This document shows positions 28,040 to 36,498 of a stretch of 64,000 nucleotides of DNA, one piece after another (positions within the stretch are counted from its first letter, which is position 1; each line of letters begins with the position of its first letter). Location: the NCBI GenBank assembly GCA_012523465.1, contig JAAYIK010000015.1:1-64000 (forward strand), written 5' to 3'. The translations under genes were made by a program, and so were the position numbers. The notes beneath the pieces are model-generated. The model did not search any database. It was not told the DNA's origin and saw nothing but the letters and a program-made list of their open reading frames with translations. The stretch is from Lysobacteraceae bacterium (GTDB taxonomy: Bacteria; Pseudomonadota; Gammaproteobacteria; Nitrococcales; AK92).

Positions 28040-28264
28040 ATGGCGCGCTTTTTCCGTCGCAAGAAGTACTGCCGCTTTACCGCCGAAGGGGTGAAGGAGA
28101 TCGACTACAAGGATCTCAACACCCTCAAGAACTACATCGGCGAGACCGGCAAGATCGTCCCGAGCCGTATCACCGGGACACGGGCCCGTTACCAGCGGCA
28201 GCTTGCCACTGCCATCAAGCGGGCACGTTATCTGGCGCTGCTGCCGTATACCGATCAGCACTGA
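28040..28264 (+). CDS. rpsR: 30S ribosomal protein S18
   Basis: This 74-residue protein is partner of S6. It contains [30 protein letters not shown] and [34 protein letters not shown], both near-invariant S18 segments. It lies 87 bases after rpsF with GGGAG before the ATG. The single cysteine in KKYCRF is the usual S18 cysteine. Confidence 0.98.
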   Translation: MARFFRRKKYCRFTAEGVKEIDYKDLNTLKNYIGETGKIVPSRITGTRARYQRQLATAIKRARYLALLPYTDQH

Positions 28265-28300
28265 TTCCGGCGCGCGTCAGCGCGCCGGCGGGGCGTAATC

Positions 28301-29185
28301 ATGCAGCGCTTGGCCGCATTCATCATGCGGGGGCCACTGCAGGCGGCCCTCGTCACGGTGATTGCGAGCGTTCTGCCTTTGCTGGGCTGGTTCAGCGCAA
28401 CCGCTGTCGCCTTGGTCACCCTGCGCAAGGGGATGGTCAGCGGCGCGCTGGTCATTGCGATTTCTAGCGCCATCCTGCTGCTGTTCTACGGCGTGCAGGG
28501 CTTGCCGCTGGAAATCGTCCTGGCAACGGTGGTGCAGCTTTGGCTGCCGATTTTCGTGCTGGCATTGTGGCTGCGGCGGACCGTCTCGCTGGCCGGGACG
28601 TTGCGCTTGGCAGCCCTGCTGGCAGGACTGGCCGTTGTCTGGATGCACACCCAGCATCCAGATCCGCAGGCGTTCTGGCGGACGCTGCTGGAGCGGATGC
28701 TGCAGGGCATGAATGTCGAGCAGGACGACAGGTTCTGGGCGGCGGCGATAGAGCAGCTGGCGCCGCTGATGACCAGCATGATGGTCCTCGTCCAGAGCGC
28801 CGCCGTGGTCATCGCCCTGCTGGCGGCACGCTGGCTGCAGGCCATGCTGTACAACCCTGGCGGTTTCCGTCAGGAGTTCCATGGGCTGGATCTGGGCCGT
28901 CCCATGGCAGCGGTGGTGGCGGCGCTGCTGCTGGTGGCCATGTGGGCGGGTTACGGCTTGGTGTACGACCTGGCTTTCGTCATCAGCGCCGTCTTTGCGC
29001 TGCAGGCGCTGGCGCTCGGACACGCCGTGGTGGCCGGCCGTGGCAGCAGCCGGGCTTGGCTGGTGGGAATGTATTTGCTGCTGCCGCTGTTGTTCGAGCT
29101 GGCGGTGGTCATAGGAATCGCCGATGCAGTCTTCAACTGGCGGCGTCGGTTTTTGGCAGGTTCGGGCGGCAGCAGGGCTGCCTGA
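28301..29185 (+). CDS. DUF2232 (YybS-like) integral membrane protein
   Basis: This 294-residue protein has about eight hydrophobic helices and no recognisable catalytic motif. It sits between rpsR and rplI, a position occupied by DUF2232 proteins in many gammaproteobacteria. The N-terminal half is a run of four to five helices, then a polar loop around residues 115-150, then MSMMVLVQSAAVVIALLAARWLQ-like helices. Its function is unknown; the S6-S18-L9 context says only that it is co-expressed with ribosomal proteins. Confidence 0.8.
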   Translation: MQRLAAFIMRGPLQAALVTVIASVLPLLGWFSATAVALVTLRKGMVSGALVIAISSAILLLFYGVQGLPLEIVLATVVQLWLPIFVLALWLRRTVSLAGTLRLAALLAGLAVVWMHTQHPDPQAFWRTLLERMLQGMNVEQDDRFWAAAIEQLAPLMTSMMVLVQSAAVVIALLAARWLQAMLYNPGGFRQEFHGLDLGRPMAAVVAALLLVAMWAGYGLVYDLAFVISAVFALQALALGHAVVAGRGSSRAWLVGMYLLLPLLFELAVVIGIADAVFNWRRRFLAGSGGSRAA

Positions 29186-29221
29186 GCAGTCGATGAATAC
29201 GACACCCGTGAGGTGGGAACG

Positions 29222-29668
29222 ATGGAAGTGATTCTGCTTGAGAAGGTGGAAAACCTGGGCAACCTGGGCGACCTGGTCAAAGTGAAGCCGGGTTACGCCC
29301 GCAACTACCTGCTGCCCAAAGGCAAGGCGAAGCGGGCCACGCCCGAGAACATCGCCGAGTTCGAAGCCCGTCGCGCCGAGCTGGAGCGCCTCGCGGCCGA
29401 AGCGCTGGCCGCCGCCCAGAACCGCAAGGCCCAGCTGGAAGGCCTGGAGGTGACCATCCCGGTCAAGGCCGGTGAGGAAGGGCGGCTGTTCGGTTCCATC
29501 GGCACGGCCGACATCGCCGAGGCCATCACCAAGGCCGGCGTCGAGGTCAAGCGGCAGGAAGTGCGCATGCCCGAGGGACCGATCCGCGTCATCGGCGAGT
29601 ACGAGATCACCCTGCATCTCCACTCCGACGTGGACGCCGTCGTCAAGGTCAACGTCGTCAACGAATAA
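29222..29668 (+). CDS. rplI: 50S ribosomal protein L9
   Basis: L9 is the elongated 50S protein near the L1 stalk that helps maintain frame. The 148 residues include [36 protein letters not shown] (rRNA-binding N-domain), a Glu/Ala helix linker and the C-domain [26 protein letters not shown] chose ATG 29222, three codons after an in-frame GTG, because GAGGTGG is well placed for it. Confidence 0.98.
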   Translation: MEVILLEKVENLGNLGDLVKVKPGYARNYLLPKGKAKRATPENIAEFEARRAELERLAAEALAAAQNRKAQLEGLEVTIPVKAGEEGRLFGSIGTADIAEAITKAGVEVKRQEVRMPEGPIRVIGEYEITLHLHSDVDAVVKVNVVNE

Positions 29669-29693
29669 CCTGCCGTCTCGGGTGTGATTGGCT

Positions 29694-29712
29694 CGCCGGC
29701 CGCTTGCCGGCG
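29694..29712. terminator. GC-rich hairpin after rplI
   Basis: CGCCGGC-CGCTT-GCCGGCG forms a perfect seven-pair stem 26 bases past rplI. No T-tract follows, so termination is only inferred. Confidence 0.35.
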
Positions 29713-29803
29713 GGTCGTCGGTGCGCTCGCTGTGCCAAAGACGTCCGCGACACCGAGGCGCTCTTGGTTTAGGCTTTAAGCCAGAGGTCGTTCTACCTGT
29801 TTG

Positions 29804-29873
29804 CCTCGAACCGGACCGCGAGCAGAGGCGGTGGCCGCCGTGCTTTCGCGGCTTGGTCCGCGCTTCCGCGAGG
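29804..29873. ncRNA. Nested hairpin element upstream of dnaB, unassigned
   Basis: Within the 286-base rplI-dnaB gap, successive complementary blocks nest around one loop: CCTCG/CGAGG, CGGACC/GGTCCG, GCGA/TCGC, GCA/TGC and GGCGG/CCGCC with loop TGG. Small internal loops separate them. No open reading frame uses the region. It could be a structured leader, a small RNA or a remnant repeat; I do not recognise it. The rest of the gap holds a short GGCTT-T-AAGCC palindrome at about 29,772 and no clear promoter. Confidence 0.35.
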
Positions 29874-29954
29874 GGTTGGCATCGCTGAAGCGTAACGCTC
29901 GGGATCCGTTGAGAATCTACGTCCGCAGCGAGCGAGCTGCGCTGGAGTGGTCGG

Positions 29955-31340
29955 ATGGCTGAGGCACGGGCAGCACAAACGGCGACCGAAGCCTTGCGGG
30001 TGCCGCCGCATTCGGTGGAAGCCGAGCAGGCCGTGCTGGGCGGCCTGATGCTGGACAATCGCGCCTGGGAACAGGTCGCGGACATTCTGTCCGAGGAAGA
30101 TTTCTACCGCCGCGATCATCGCATCCTGTTTCGCGCCATCAAGCAGCTGGCAGAGGCCGAGCAGCCCATCGACGTCGTCACTCTCTCGGAACTCCTGCGT
30201 GAGCAGGACCAGCTGGATGACGTCGGCGGGCTGGCCTATCTTGGGGCGCTGGCACGCGACACGCCGAGCGCAGCCAATATCCGCGCTTATGCCGACATCG
30301 TCCGCGAACGCTCGGTGCTGCGGCAGCTCATCCAAGTCGGCACGGAAATCGTCGCCACTGGCTTCGAGCCGGGAGGGCGCGACAGCGCCGAGCTGCTGGA
30401 CTATGCCGAAAGCCTGATCTTCAAGATCGCCGAGCAGACCGGTCGTCACAAGGAAGGCTTCGTCAGCGTCAAGGACATCCTGCCGGCGGTGGTCGATCGC
30501 ATCGATCACCTCTACCAGCAAGAGAGCCACATCACCGGGCTGGCGACCGGCTGGACCGACTTCGACAACATGACCTCGGGCCTGCAGAAGGGCGATCTCA
30601 TCATCATCGCCGCGCGGCCTTCCATGGGTAAGACCACCCTGGCGATGAACATCGCCGAGGAAGTCGCGCTGAAGGCCCAGCAGCCGGTGGCGGTCTTCAG
30701 CATGGAAATGCCGGCCGAGCAGCTGACGCTGCGCATGTTGTCCTCGCTGGGCCGGATTGAGATGCAGCGGATCCGCACCGGCAAGCTGCAGGACGAGGAC
30801 TGGCCACGGCTGACTAGCGCACTGGCCCTGCTGTCCAACGCCAAGCTGTTCATTGACGACACGCCCGCGCTCTCTCCCACCGAGATGCGGGCCAGGGCAC
30901 GGCGGCTGAAGCGCGAGCACGGCCTGGGCCTGATCGTGGTCGACTACCTGCAGCTGATGCAGGTGCCGGGCTTCAAGGAAAACCGTACCGCCGAGATCTC
31001 GGAAATCTCCCGCTCGCTCAAGGGCATGGCCAAGGAGCTGGACGTGCCGGTGATCGCCCTCTCCCAGCTCAACCGCTCGCTGGAGCAGCGCCCCAACAAG
31101 CGGCCGGTGATGTCGGATTTGCGCGAGTCCGGCGCCATCGAGCAGGACGCCGACCTCATCGTCTTCATCTATCGCGACGAGGTCTATAACGAGGACTCGC
31201 CGGACAAGGGCGTGGCGGAGATCATCATCGGCAAGCAGCGCAACGGCCCCATCGGCTCGATCAAGCTGACCTTCCTCGGCAAGTACACCCGCTTCGAGAA
31301 TTTCGCCAACGACGTCTACCAGACCGAGGGATATCAATGA
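29955..31340 (+). CDS. dnaB: Replicative DNA helicase DnaB
   Basis: DnaB is the hexameric 5'-3' helicase of the replication fork. The 461-residue protein has the N-terminal domain (PPHSVEAEQAVLGGLMLD), a linker helix, and the RecA-like domain with Walker A ARPSMGKTT, FSMEMPAEQL, DYLQLM (Walker B) and QLNRSLEQRPNKRPVMSDLRESGAIEQDAD. Inteins are common in DnaB but none is present. It overlaps alr by four bases. The rplI-dnaB-alr order is widely conserved. Confidence 0.98.
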   Translation: MAEARAAQTATEALRVPPHSVEAEQAVLGGLMLDNRAWEQVADILSEEDFYRRDHRILFRAIKQLAEAEQPIDVVTLSELLREQDQLDDVGGLAYLGALARDTPSAANIRAYADIVRERSVLRQLIQVGTEIVATGFEPGGRDSAELLDYAESLIFKIAEQTGRHKEGFVSVKDILPAVVDRIDHLYQQESHITGLATGWTDFDNMTSGLQKGDLIIIAARPSMGKTTLAMNIAEEVALKAQQPVAVFSMEMPAEQLTLRMLSSLGRIEMQRIRTGKLQDEDWPRLTSALALLSNAKLFIDDTPALSPTEMRARARRLKREHGLGLIVVDYLQLMQVPGFKENRTAEISEISRSLKGMAKELDVPVIALSQLNRSLEQRPNKRPVMSDLRESGAIEQDADLIVFIYRDEVYNEDSPDKGVAEIIIGKQRNGPIGSIKLTFLGKYTRFENFANDVYQTEGYQ

Positions 31341-32425
31341 CCCGCGATGTGCGCGCCGTCGTCGATCTCGCCGCCCTGCGCCACAATCTGGCCATGGTAC
31401 GGGCTGCGGCGCCCAGCAGCCGCGTGATGGCGGTGGTCAAGGCCAACGGCTACGGCCATGGCTTGCAGGAGACGGCAAAGGCGCTGGTGAGCGCCGACGC
31501 CTTCGCCGTCTCCTGCCTCGAGGAGGCGCTGACCCTGCGCGAGGCGGGATTGCTGCATCCCATCGTGCTGCTGGAAGGCTTCTTCGACAGCGACGAGTTG
31601 CGCGCCATCACCACCCACCGGCTGGACATCGTGGTGCATGCCGACTGGCAGCTGCAGGTGCTGGAGCGCTGCCGACTGCAGCGGCCGATCCGGGTCTGGG
31701 TCAAGGTCGACACCGGCATGGGGCGGATCGGCTTCCAGCCGGAACGGGTCGGTGCGGTGCTGGAGCGGTTGCGCGCCTGCAGCGCGGTGCGCCAGCTGCG
31801 GTTGATGACCCATTTGGCCTATGCCGACGACCGCCGCAGCCCGAAGACCGAGGAGCAGCTGGCGCTCTTCGAGCGGATCAGCGCTGAGCTGGGACTTGAG
31901 CGCTCCATCGCCAATTCCGCCGGCATACTGGCCTGGCCGGCCACCCATGCCGAATGGGTCCGGCCTGGCATCATGCTCTACGGCGTTTCGCCTTTCGTCG
32001 ACGACGGTCCGCGCCCCGAGCTGCGGCCCGTGATGACGTTGAGCAGCCGGCTGATCGCCATCCAGCAGTTCCGCCGCGGTGACACCGTGGGCTATGCCGG
32101 CAGCTACGTCTGTCCCGAGGACATGGCGGTGGGCATCGTCGCCATCGGCTATGGCGATGGCTATCCGCGCCACGCTTCCAACGGCGGCCCGGTGCTGGTG
32201 AAGGGCCGTCGCACCACCATTCTGGGCCGGGTGTCGATGGACATGTTGTGCGTCGATCTGCGTGGCTTCGACGACGTGCAGGTGAACGATCCTGTCGTCC
32301 TCTGGGGAGCCGGCTTGCCGGTGGAGGAGGTGGCAGCCGCCAGCGGCACCATCCCCTACGAGCTGCTGTGCAAGCTGACGCAGCGGGTGCGGTTCGAGTA
32401 CCGAGATCAGCATGGCGAAAGTTAA
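31337..32425 (+). CDS. alr: Alanine racemase
   Basis: This PLP enzyme supplies D-alanine for peptidoglycan. The 362-residue protein has the PLP lysine K35 in AVVKANGYGHG, the HLAYAD segment of the barrel, and the second-domain catalytic Tyr region TVGYAGSYVC with IGYGDGYPR. GRVSMDMLCVDL is also characteristic. Its ATG overlaps the dnaB stop and its end overlaps radA by 14 bases. Confidence 0.97.
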   Translation: MTRDVRAVVDLAALRHNLAMVRAAAPSSRVMAVVKANGYGHGLQETAKALVSADAFAVSCLEEALTLREAGLLHPIVLLEGFFDSDELRAITTHRLDIVVHADWQLQVLERCRLQRPIRVWVKVDTGMGRIGFQPERVGAVLERLRACSAVRQLRLMTHLAYADDRRSPKTEEQLALFERISAELGLERSIANSAGILAWPATHAEWVRPGIMLYGVSPFVDDGPRPELRPVMTLSSRLIAIQQFRRGDTVGYAGSYVCPEDMAVGIVAIGYGDGYPRHASNGGPVLVKGRRTTILGRVSMDMLCVDLRGFDDVQVNDPVVLWGAGLPVEEVAAASGTIPYELLCKLTQRVRFEYRDQHGES

Positions 32426-33776
32426 GACCGTGTTCGCCTGCACCGCGTGCGGCGCTGTCAGCCCCAAATGGGCAGGCCAGTGCCCCGACTGCGGTGCTTG
32501 GAACACGCTGCAGGAAACCGTCCAGACTCCCGCCGCCCGTGGCCCGACGCTGGTGCGCGGGCAGTATGCCGGTGACCGTGGCGTGCAGAGCCTGCACCAG
32601 GTTCCCACCGACGCCGAGCTGCGCTTCACCACCGGTTTGGGCGAGCTCGACCGCGTGCTGGGCGGCGGGCTGGTCGAGGGCGCCGTCATCCTCCTGGGCG
32701 GCGATCCCGGCATCGGCAAGTCCACTCTGCTGCTGCAGGCCCTGGCCCTGCTGTCGCAGCAGCTGCCGGCGTTGTACGTCACCGGCGAAGAGTCGCTGCG
32801 TCAGGTCGCCCTGCGCGCCGGGCGGCTGGGTCTGCAAAGCGACAAGCTGAAGGTCCTGGCCGAGACCTCGGTCGAGGCCATCCTGCAGGTCGCCCAGAGC
32901 GAGGCGCCGCGGGTCATGGTTATCGACTCGGTGCAGACTGTCTATACCGAGCACTTGCAATCGGCGCCCGGTTCGGTGGCGCAGGTGCGCGAGAGCGCGG
33001 CGCACCTGGTGCGCTACGCCAAGCAGACTGGCACGGTGCTGTTCCTGGTCGGCCACGTCACCAAGGAAGGCACGCTGGCCGGGCCGCGGGTGTTGGAGCA
33101 CATGGTCGACACCGTGCTCTATTTCGAGAGCGAGAGCGGCAGCCGCTACCGCCTGCTGCGAGCGGTGAAGAACCGCTTCGGCGCCGTCAACGAGCTGGGC
33201 GTGTTTGCCATGGACGACAGCGGCCTCAAGCAGGTAGCCAATCCCTCCGCCATCTTTCTCTCCCGTCACGATGGCGACGTCTCCGGCAGCGTGGTCATGG
33301 TCACCCGCGAGGGCAGCCGGCCGCTGCTGGTGGAAGTGCAAGCCCTAGTCGCCGACAGCTCCCTGAGCAATCCCCGCCGGGTCGCGCTCGGGCTAGACGG
33401 CAACCGCATGGCCATGCTGCTGGCGGTGCTGCAGCGCCATGGCGGCATTTCCACCTTCGGTCAGGATGTGTTCCTGAATGTGGTCGGCGGCGTGCGCCTG
33501 AGCGAGACGGCCAGCGATCTGCCGGCGCTGATGGCGGTGCTCTCCAGCCTGCGCGACCGACCCATCCCGGCCGAGTGCGTGGTGTTCGGCGAAATCGGCC
33601 TGGCCGGCGAGATCCGTCCGGTGCCGCACGGCGAAGAACGGCTGCGGGAGGCCGCTAAGCACGGCTTCAAGCGCGCCGTCGTGCCGCACAAGAACGCGCC
33701 CCGGCGCGGCGCGATCAAGGGGCTCGACGTGGTCCTGGTGCAGCGCCTGAGCGACGCCATCGACGCGCTGTTCTGA
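32412..33776 (+). CDS. radA: DNA repair protein RadA
   Basis: RadA (Sms) is a RecA-like branch-migration helicase acting in recombination. The 454-residue protein has a zinc finger with C10-C13-C24-C27, Walker A LLGGDPGIGKSTLL, the KNRFG motif in AVKNRFGAVNELGVF, and a C-terminal Lon-protease-like domain (LAGEIRPVPHGEERLREAAKHGF) without the Lon catalytic dyad. It starts 14 bases inside alr. Confidence 0.98.
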   Translation: MAKVKTVFACTACGAVSPKWAGQCPDCGAWNTLQETVQTPAARGPTLVRGQYAGDRGVQSLHQVPTDAELRFTTGLGELDRVLGGGLVEGAVILLGGDPGIGKSTLLLQALALLSQQLPALYVTGEESLRQVALRAGRLGLQSDKLKVLAETSVEAILQVAQSEAPRVMVIDSVQTVYTEHLQSAPGSVAQVRESAAHLVRYAKQTGTVLFLVGHVTKEGTLAGPRVLEHMVDTVLYFESESGSRYRLLRAVKNRFGAVNELGVFAMDDSGLKQVANPSAIFLSRHDGDVSGSVVMVTREGSRPLLVEVQALVADSSLSNPRRVALGLDGNRMAMLLAVLQRHGGISTFGQDVFLNVVGGVRLSETASDLPALMAVLSSLRDRPIPAECVVFGEIGLAGEIRPVPHGEERLREAAKHGFKRAVVPHKNAPRRGAIKGLDVVLVQRLSDAIDALF

Positions 33777-33900
33777 CTCCGCCTCCGGTCCTTCCTCCGG
33801 CTTGAACTTGCTCTCGATGCCCGCCAGTTAGTCGGCCTGGCACCGGCCAGCGGCCGGCAGCTCGGGGACGTGCCCACGGTCAGGCAACGGAGGATGTGAC

Positions 33901-34194
33901 ATGCGGAAAGGGTTTCCCGCCGGCGTGGTGCTGCTGCTAAGCGTGGCCGTCTCGGCCCAGCAGGCAGTGCCGCCTGCGCAGCAGGACGCCATGCGCTCGC
34001 CGATCACCTCGGAGACGGTGCGCCGGGTGCAGGAGGCGCTGCAACAGCAGGGCTATGACGTCGGTGCCGCCGACGGCCGCTGGAATGAGCAGACCGCCGC
34101 GGCGCTGCGCGATTTCCAGCGGGCCCAGGGACTGGAAGCGAACGGCGAGCTCAATAGCCGCACCCTGGGCGCGCTCGGCCTCGGCGGCGGCTGA
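33901..34194 (+). CDS. Secreted peptidoglycan-binding domain protein
   Basis: This 97-residue protein has a signal peptide (MRKGFPAGVVLLLSVAVSAQ) and one PG_binding_1 domain (VRRVQEALQQQGYDVGAADGRWNEQTAAALRDFQRAQGLEANGELNSRTLGALG). There is no attached catalytic domain, so it may only bind the wall or partner another enzyme. GGAGG lies six bases before the ATG. It stands alone: 124 bases follow radA and about 100 precede the hydratase gene. Confidence 0.85.
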   Translation: MRKGFPAGVVLLLSVAVSAQQAVPPAQQDAMRSPITSETVRRVQEALQQQGYDVGAADGRWNEQTAAALRDFQRAQGLEANGELNSRTLGALGLGGG

Positions 34195-34294
34195 CGGCTG
34201 CCTGCCTCCTGGCCTTGTCCTGTCGCACTGGACGCAAGGACGCGCTAGAGTCCGGTCTGTTTTGACGACAGAGACTCGGTTTGAGGAGGTATTG

Positions 34295-35059
34295 ATGTCA
34301 ACGCCGGATATAGCGATCGAACGCAACGACGGGATCCTGACCCTACGGCTGCAGCGACCGGAGAAGAAGAACGCCCTCACCATGGCCATGTACGGTGCGA
34401 TGCGCGAGGCGGTGTTGGCGGCCAACGACGACCCTGAGATCCGGGCCATCGTTATCACCGGCACCGAGGACTGCTTCACCGCCGGCAACGACCTGGCCGA
34501 TTTCCAGCAGCGCGCATCCCGCGAGCCGCAACCCAATGAAAGCTCCGGCTTGCAGATGATCGAGGCCCTCATGGCTTGTGAGACTCCCGTCATCGCGGCG
34601 GTCAATGGCCTGGCCATCGGCATCGGCACCACCATGCTGCTGCACTGCGATTTCGTCTACGCCGGCCGCTCGGCCCGCTTCAGCACGCCCTTCGTCGACC
34701 TGGGCCTGTGCCCGGAGGCGGCTTCGTCGCTGCTGCTGCCGCTGATCGCCGGGCCACGCCGAGCCGCTGAGATGCTATTGGCGGGGGAGTCGCTGGACGC
34801 CGAGCAGGCGCTGGCTTGCGGCCTGGTCAATGCGGTGGTGGACGACGCCGAAACCCTAGCGCGCGCCCGCCAGCAGGCCGAGCGCATGGCGCAGAAGCCG
34901 CGCGAGTCGGTGCGCCTGACCAAGCGGCTGCTGCGGCGCTTCTGGAGCCCGGCGGTGGCGGAAACCCTGGACTACGAGCGCGAGCGTTTCGCCGAACGGC
35001 TTCGCTCGGCAGAGGCCCAGGCCGCCTTCGCCGCCTTCTTCGCCCGCAGCAAACGCTGA
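34295..35059 (+). CDS. Enoyl-CoA hydratase/isomerase family protein
   Basis: This 254-residue crotonase-fold protein begins MSTPDIAIERNDGILTLRLQRPEKKNALT. The oxyanion-hole segments are ITGTEDCFTAGNDLADF and AVNGLAIGIGTTMLLHCDFVYA. At the positions of the two catalytic glutamates of true hydratases the residues are not clearly conserved (VDLGLCPEAASSLLLP carries one Glu), so it may be an isomerase or another crotonase. GAGGAGGT lies four bases before the ATG at 34295. No fatty-acid genes adjoin it, so its substrate is unknown. Confidence 0.85.
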   Translation: MSTPDIAIERNDGILTLRLQRPEKKNALTMAMYGAMREAVLAANDDPEIRAIVITGTEDCFTAGNDLADFQQRASREPQPNESSGLQMIEALMACETPVIAAVNGLAIGIGTTMLLHCDFVYAGRSARFSTPFVDLGLCPEAASSLLLPLIAGPRRAAEMLLAGESLDAEQALACGLVNAVVDDAETLARARQQAERMAQKPRESVRLTKRLLRRFWSPAVAETLDYERERFAERLRSAEAQAAFAAFFARSKR

Positions 35060-35086
35060 GCCAGCGTCTAGACTGAAGAAGAATGC

Positions 35087-35117
35087 GCCGGCAGGCGGCA
35101 TCGCGCCGCCTGCCGGC
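35087..35117. terminator. Perfect 13-bp GC-rich hairpin after the hydratase gene
   Basis: GCCGGCAGGCGGC and its exact complement flank the loop ATCGC. No T-tract follows on the plus strand; on the minus strand a weak TTCTTC follows. It lies 27 bases past the gene end. Confidence 0.5.
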
Positions 35118-35227
35118 TGCGCCGTCTGGCAGGGACGCAGGGGATGTATTGCCAGAGCCGGGCGCAGCAAAAATTTATATTAAAAATAAAGTCTTATCGA
35201 CAATTCGGCTGCACGGAGGAGGAGAGG

Positions 35228-36394
35228 ATGGATTCCCGCAAGCTTGTTAACGGCATGGCCGCCCTTGGTCTCGCCTTCGGTCTGACCGCGGCTGCCTACG
35301 GCAACGACGTCAAGCTTCCCACCACCATCGCCTGGAGCGCCTATGACGTCGGCTCGGCCGGCTACAACCAGGCGGTCGCCATCGGCAATGCCCTCAAGAA
35401 CAAGTACGGCGTCAACCTGCGGGTGCTCCCTGGCAAGAACGACGTCTCGCGCAATCTCGTCCTGCGCGAGAAGAAGGTGCAGTTTTCCGCCACTGGCGTC
35501 GGCGGCGCCTACCTGGCCCAGGAGGGCGTGTTCGAATTTGGCGCCAAGGCCTGGGGACCGCAGCCGGTGCGGCTCCTGCTGCTGAACCAGGCGGAGCAAT
35601 ATCTGGCCGTGGCCGCGGCCGGCGATGCCGGCATCAAGACCATCGCCGATCTCAAGGGCAAGCGAATCACCTGGATCGTCGGCGCGCCGGCGCTGAACCA
35701 GAACATCACCGCCTTGCTGGCCTTCTCCGGTCTGACCTGGGACGACGTGCAGAAAGTCGAGTTCGGCGGCTACGGCGCGGCCTGGGAGGGGATACTCAAC
35801 AATCAGGCCGATGCCGGCTTCACCAGCTCGGTCGCCGGCCATCTCTACAAGCTGGAAAACTCGCCGCGCGGGCTGTCGCATCCCATCGTGCCGCACGATG
35901 ACGAGGAGGGCTGGCGCCGGTTGCGGGCGCGTGCGCCCTATTTCGTGCCGGTGATGGCGACCGAGGGGCCGGGGCTGTCCAAGGACAATCCGGTCGAGAG
36001 CGCCGGCTACCCGTATCCCATCCTGATCGCCTACCAGGACCAGGACGAGGAGCTGGTCTACAACATGACGCGGGCCGTGGTCGAGTCCTATGACTTGTAC
36101 AAGGACGGCGCGCCGGGCGCTGCCGGCTGGGGGTTAGATCGGCAGGTCTTCGCTTGGGTGGTCCCCTGGCACGAGGGCGCCATCCGCTACTTCAAGGAAA
36201 TCGGCGTCTGGACGGCCGAGCACCAGGCCCACAACGATCGCCTGGTGCAGCGTCAGGAGGTGCTGGCCAAGGCTTGGCAGGCGCTGGTGGCGCAGCACGA
36301 CGGCGATGACGAGAGCTTCGTCAAGGCCTGGATGCAGGCGCGCGCCAAGGCTCTGCAAGAGGCCGGTATGGAAGTGGTCATCGACGCCTGGTAA
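35228..36394 (+). CDS. TAXI family TRAP transporter substrate-binding protein
   Basis: This predicted periplasmic receptor delivers a solute to the TRAP permease encoded next. The 388-residue protein has a signal peptide (MDSRKLVNGMAALGLAFGLTAAAYG) and the TAXI fold signatures AWSAYDVGSAGYNQAVAIGNAL, DLKGKRITWIVGAPALNQNI and GGYGAAWEGILNNQADAGFTSS. It is longer than typical TAXI proteins (about 320) because of an extended C-terminus. GGAGGAGGAGAG precedes the ATG. The leader from 35169 to 35190 is strikingly AT-rich. The ligand cannot be inferred. Confidence 0.92.
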   Translation: MDSRKLVNGMAALGLAFGLTAAAYGNDVKLPTTIAWSAYDVGSAGYNQAVAIGNALKNKYGVNLRVLPGKNDVSRNLVLREKKVQFSATGVGGAYLAQEGVFEFGAKAWGPQPVRLLLLNQAEQYLAVAAAGDAGIKTIADLKGKRITWIVGAPALNQNITALLAFSGLTWDDVQKVEFGGYGAAWEGILNNQADAGFTSSVAGHLYKLENSPRGLSHPIVPHDDEEGWRRLRARAPYFVPVMATEGPGLSKDNPVESAGYPYPILIAYQDQDEELVYNMTRAVVESYDLYKDGAPGAAGWGLDRQVFAWVVPWHEGAIRYFKEIGVWTAEHQAHNDRLVQRQEVLAKAWQALVAQHDGDDESFVKAWMQARAKALQEAGMEVVIDAW

Positions 36395-36498
36395 GCGGCG
36401 ACGGCAAGCAGGAGGCCGGTAACGGCCCACTTGCCGTGTCGTGTTTCCGAATTTCCCGGACCACCCTCGAAGCCGCCCGGCGGCGCTGAAAACATCGC

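Noticed and set aside
29955-31340. Possible intein in dnaB
   Set aside because: Length is 461 residues and all helicase motifs are contiguous.
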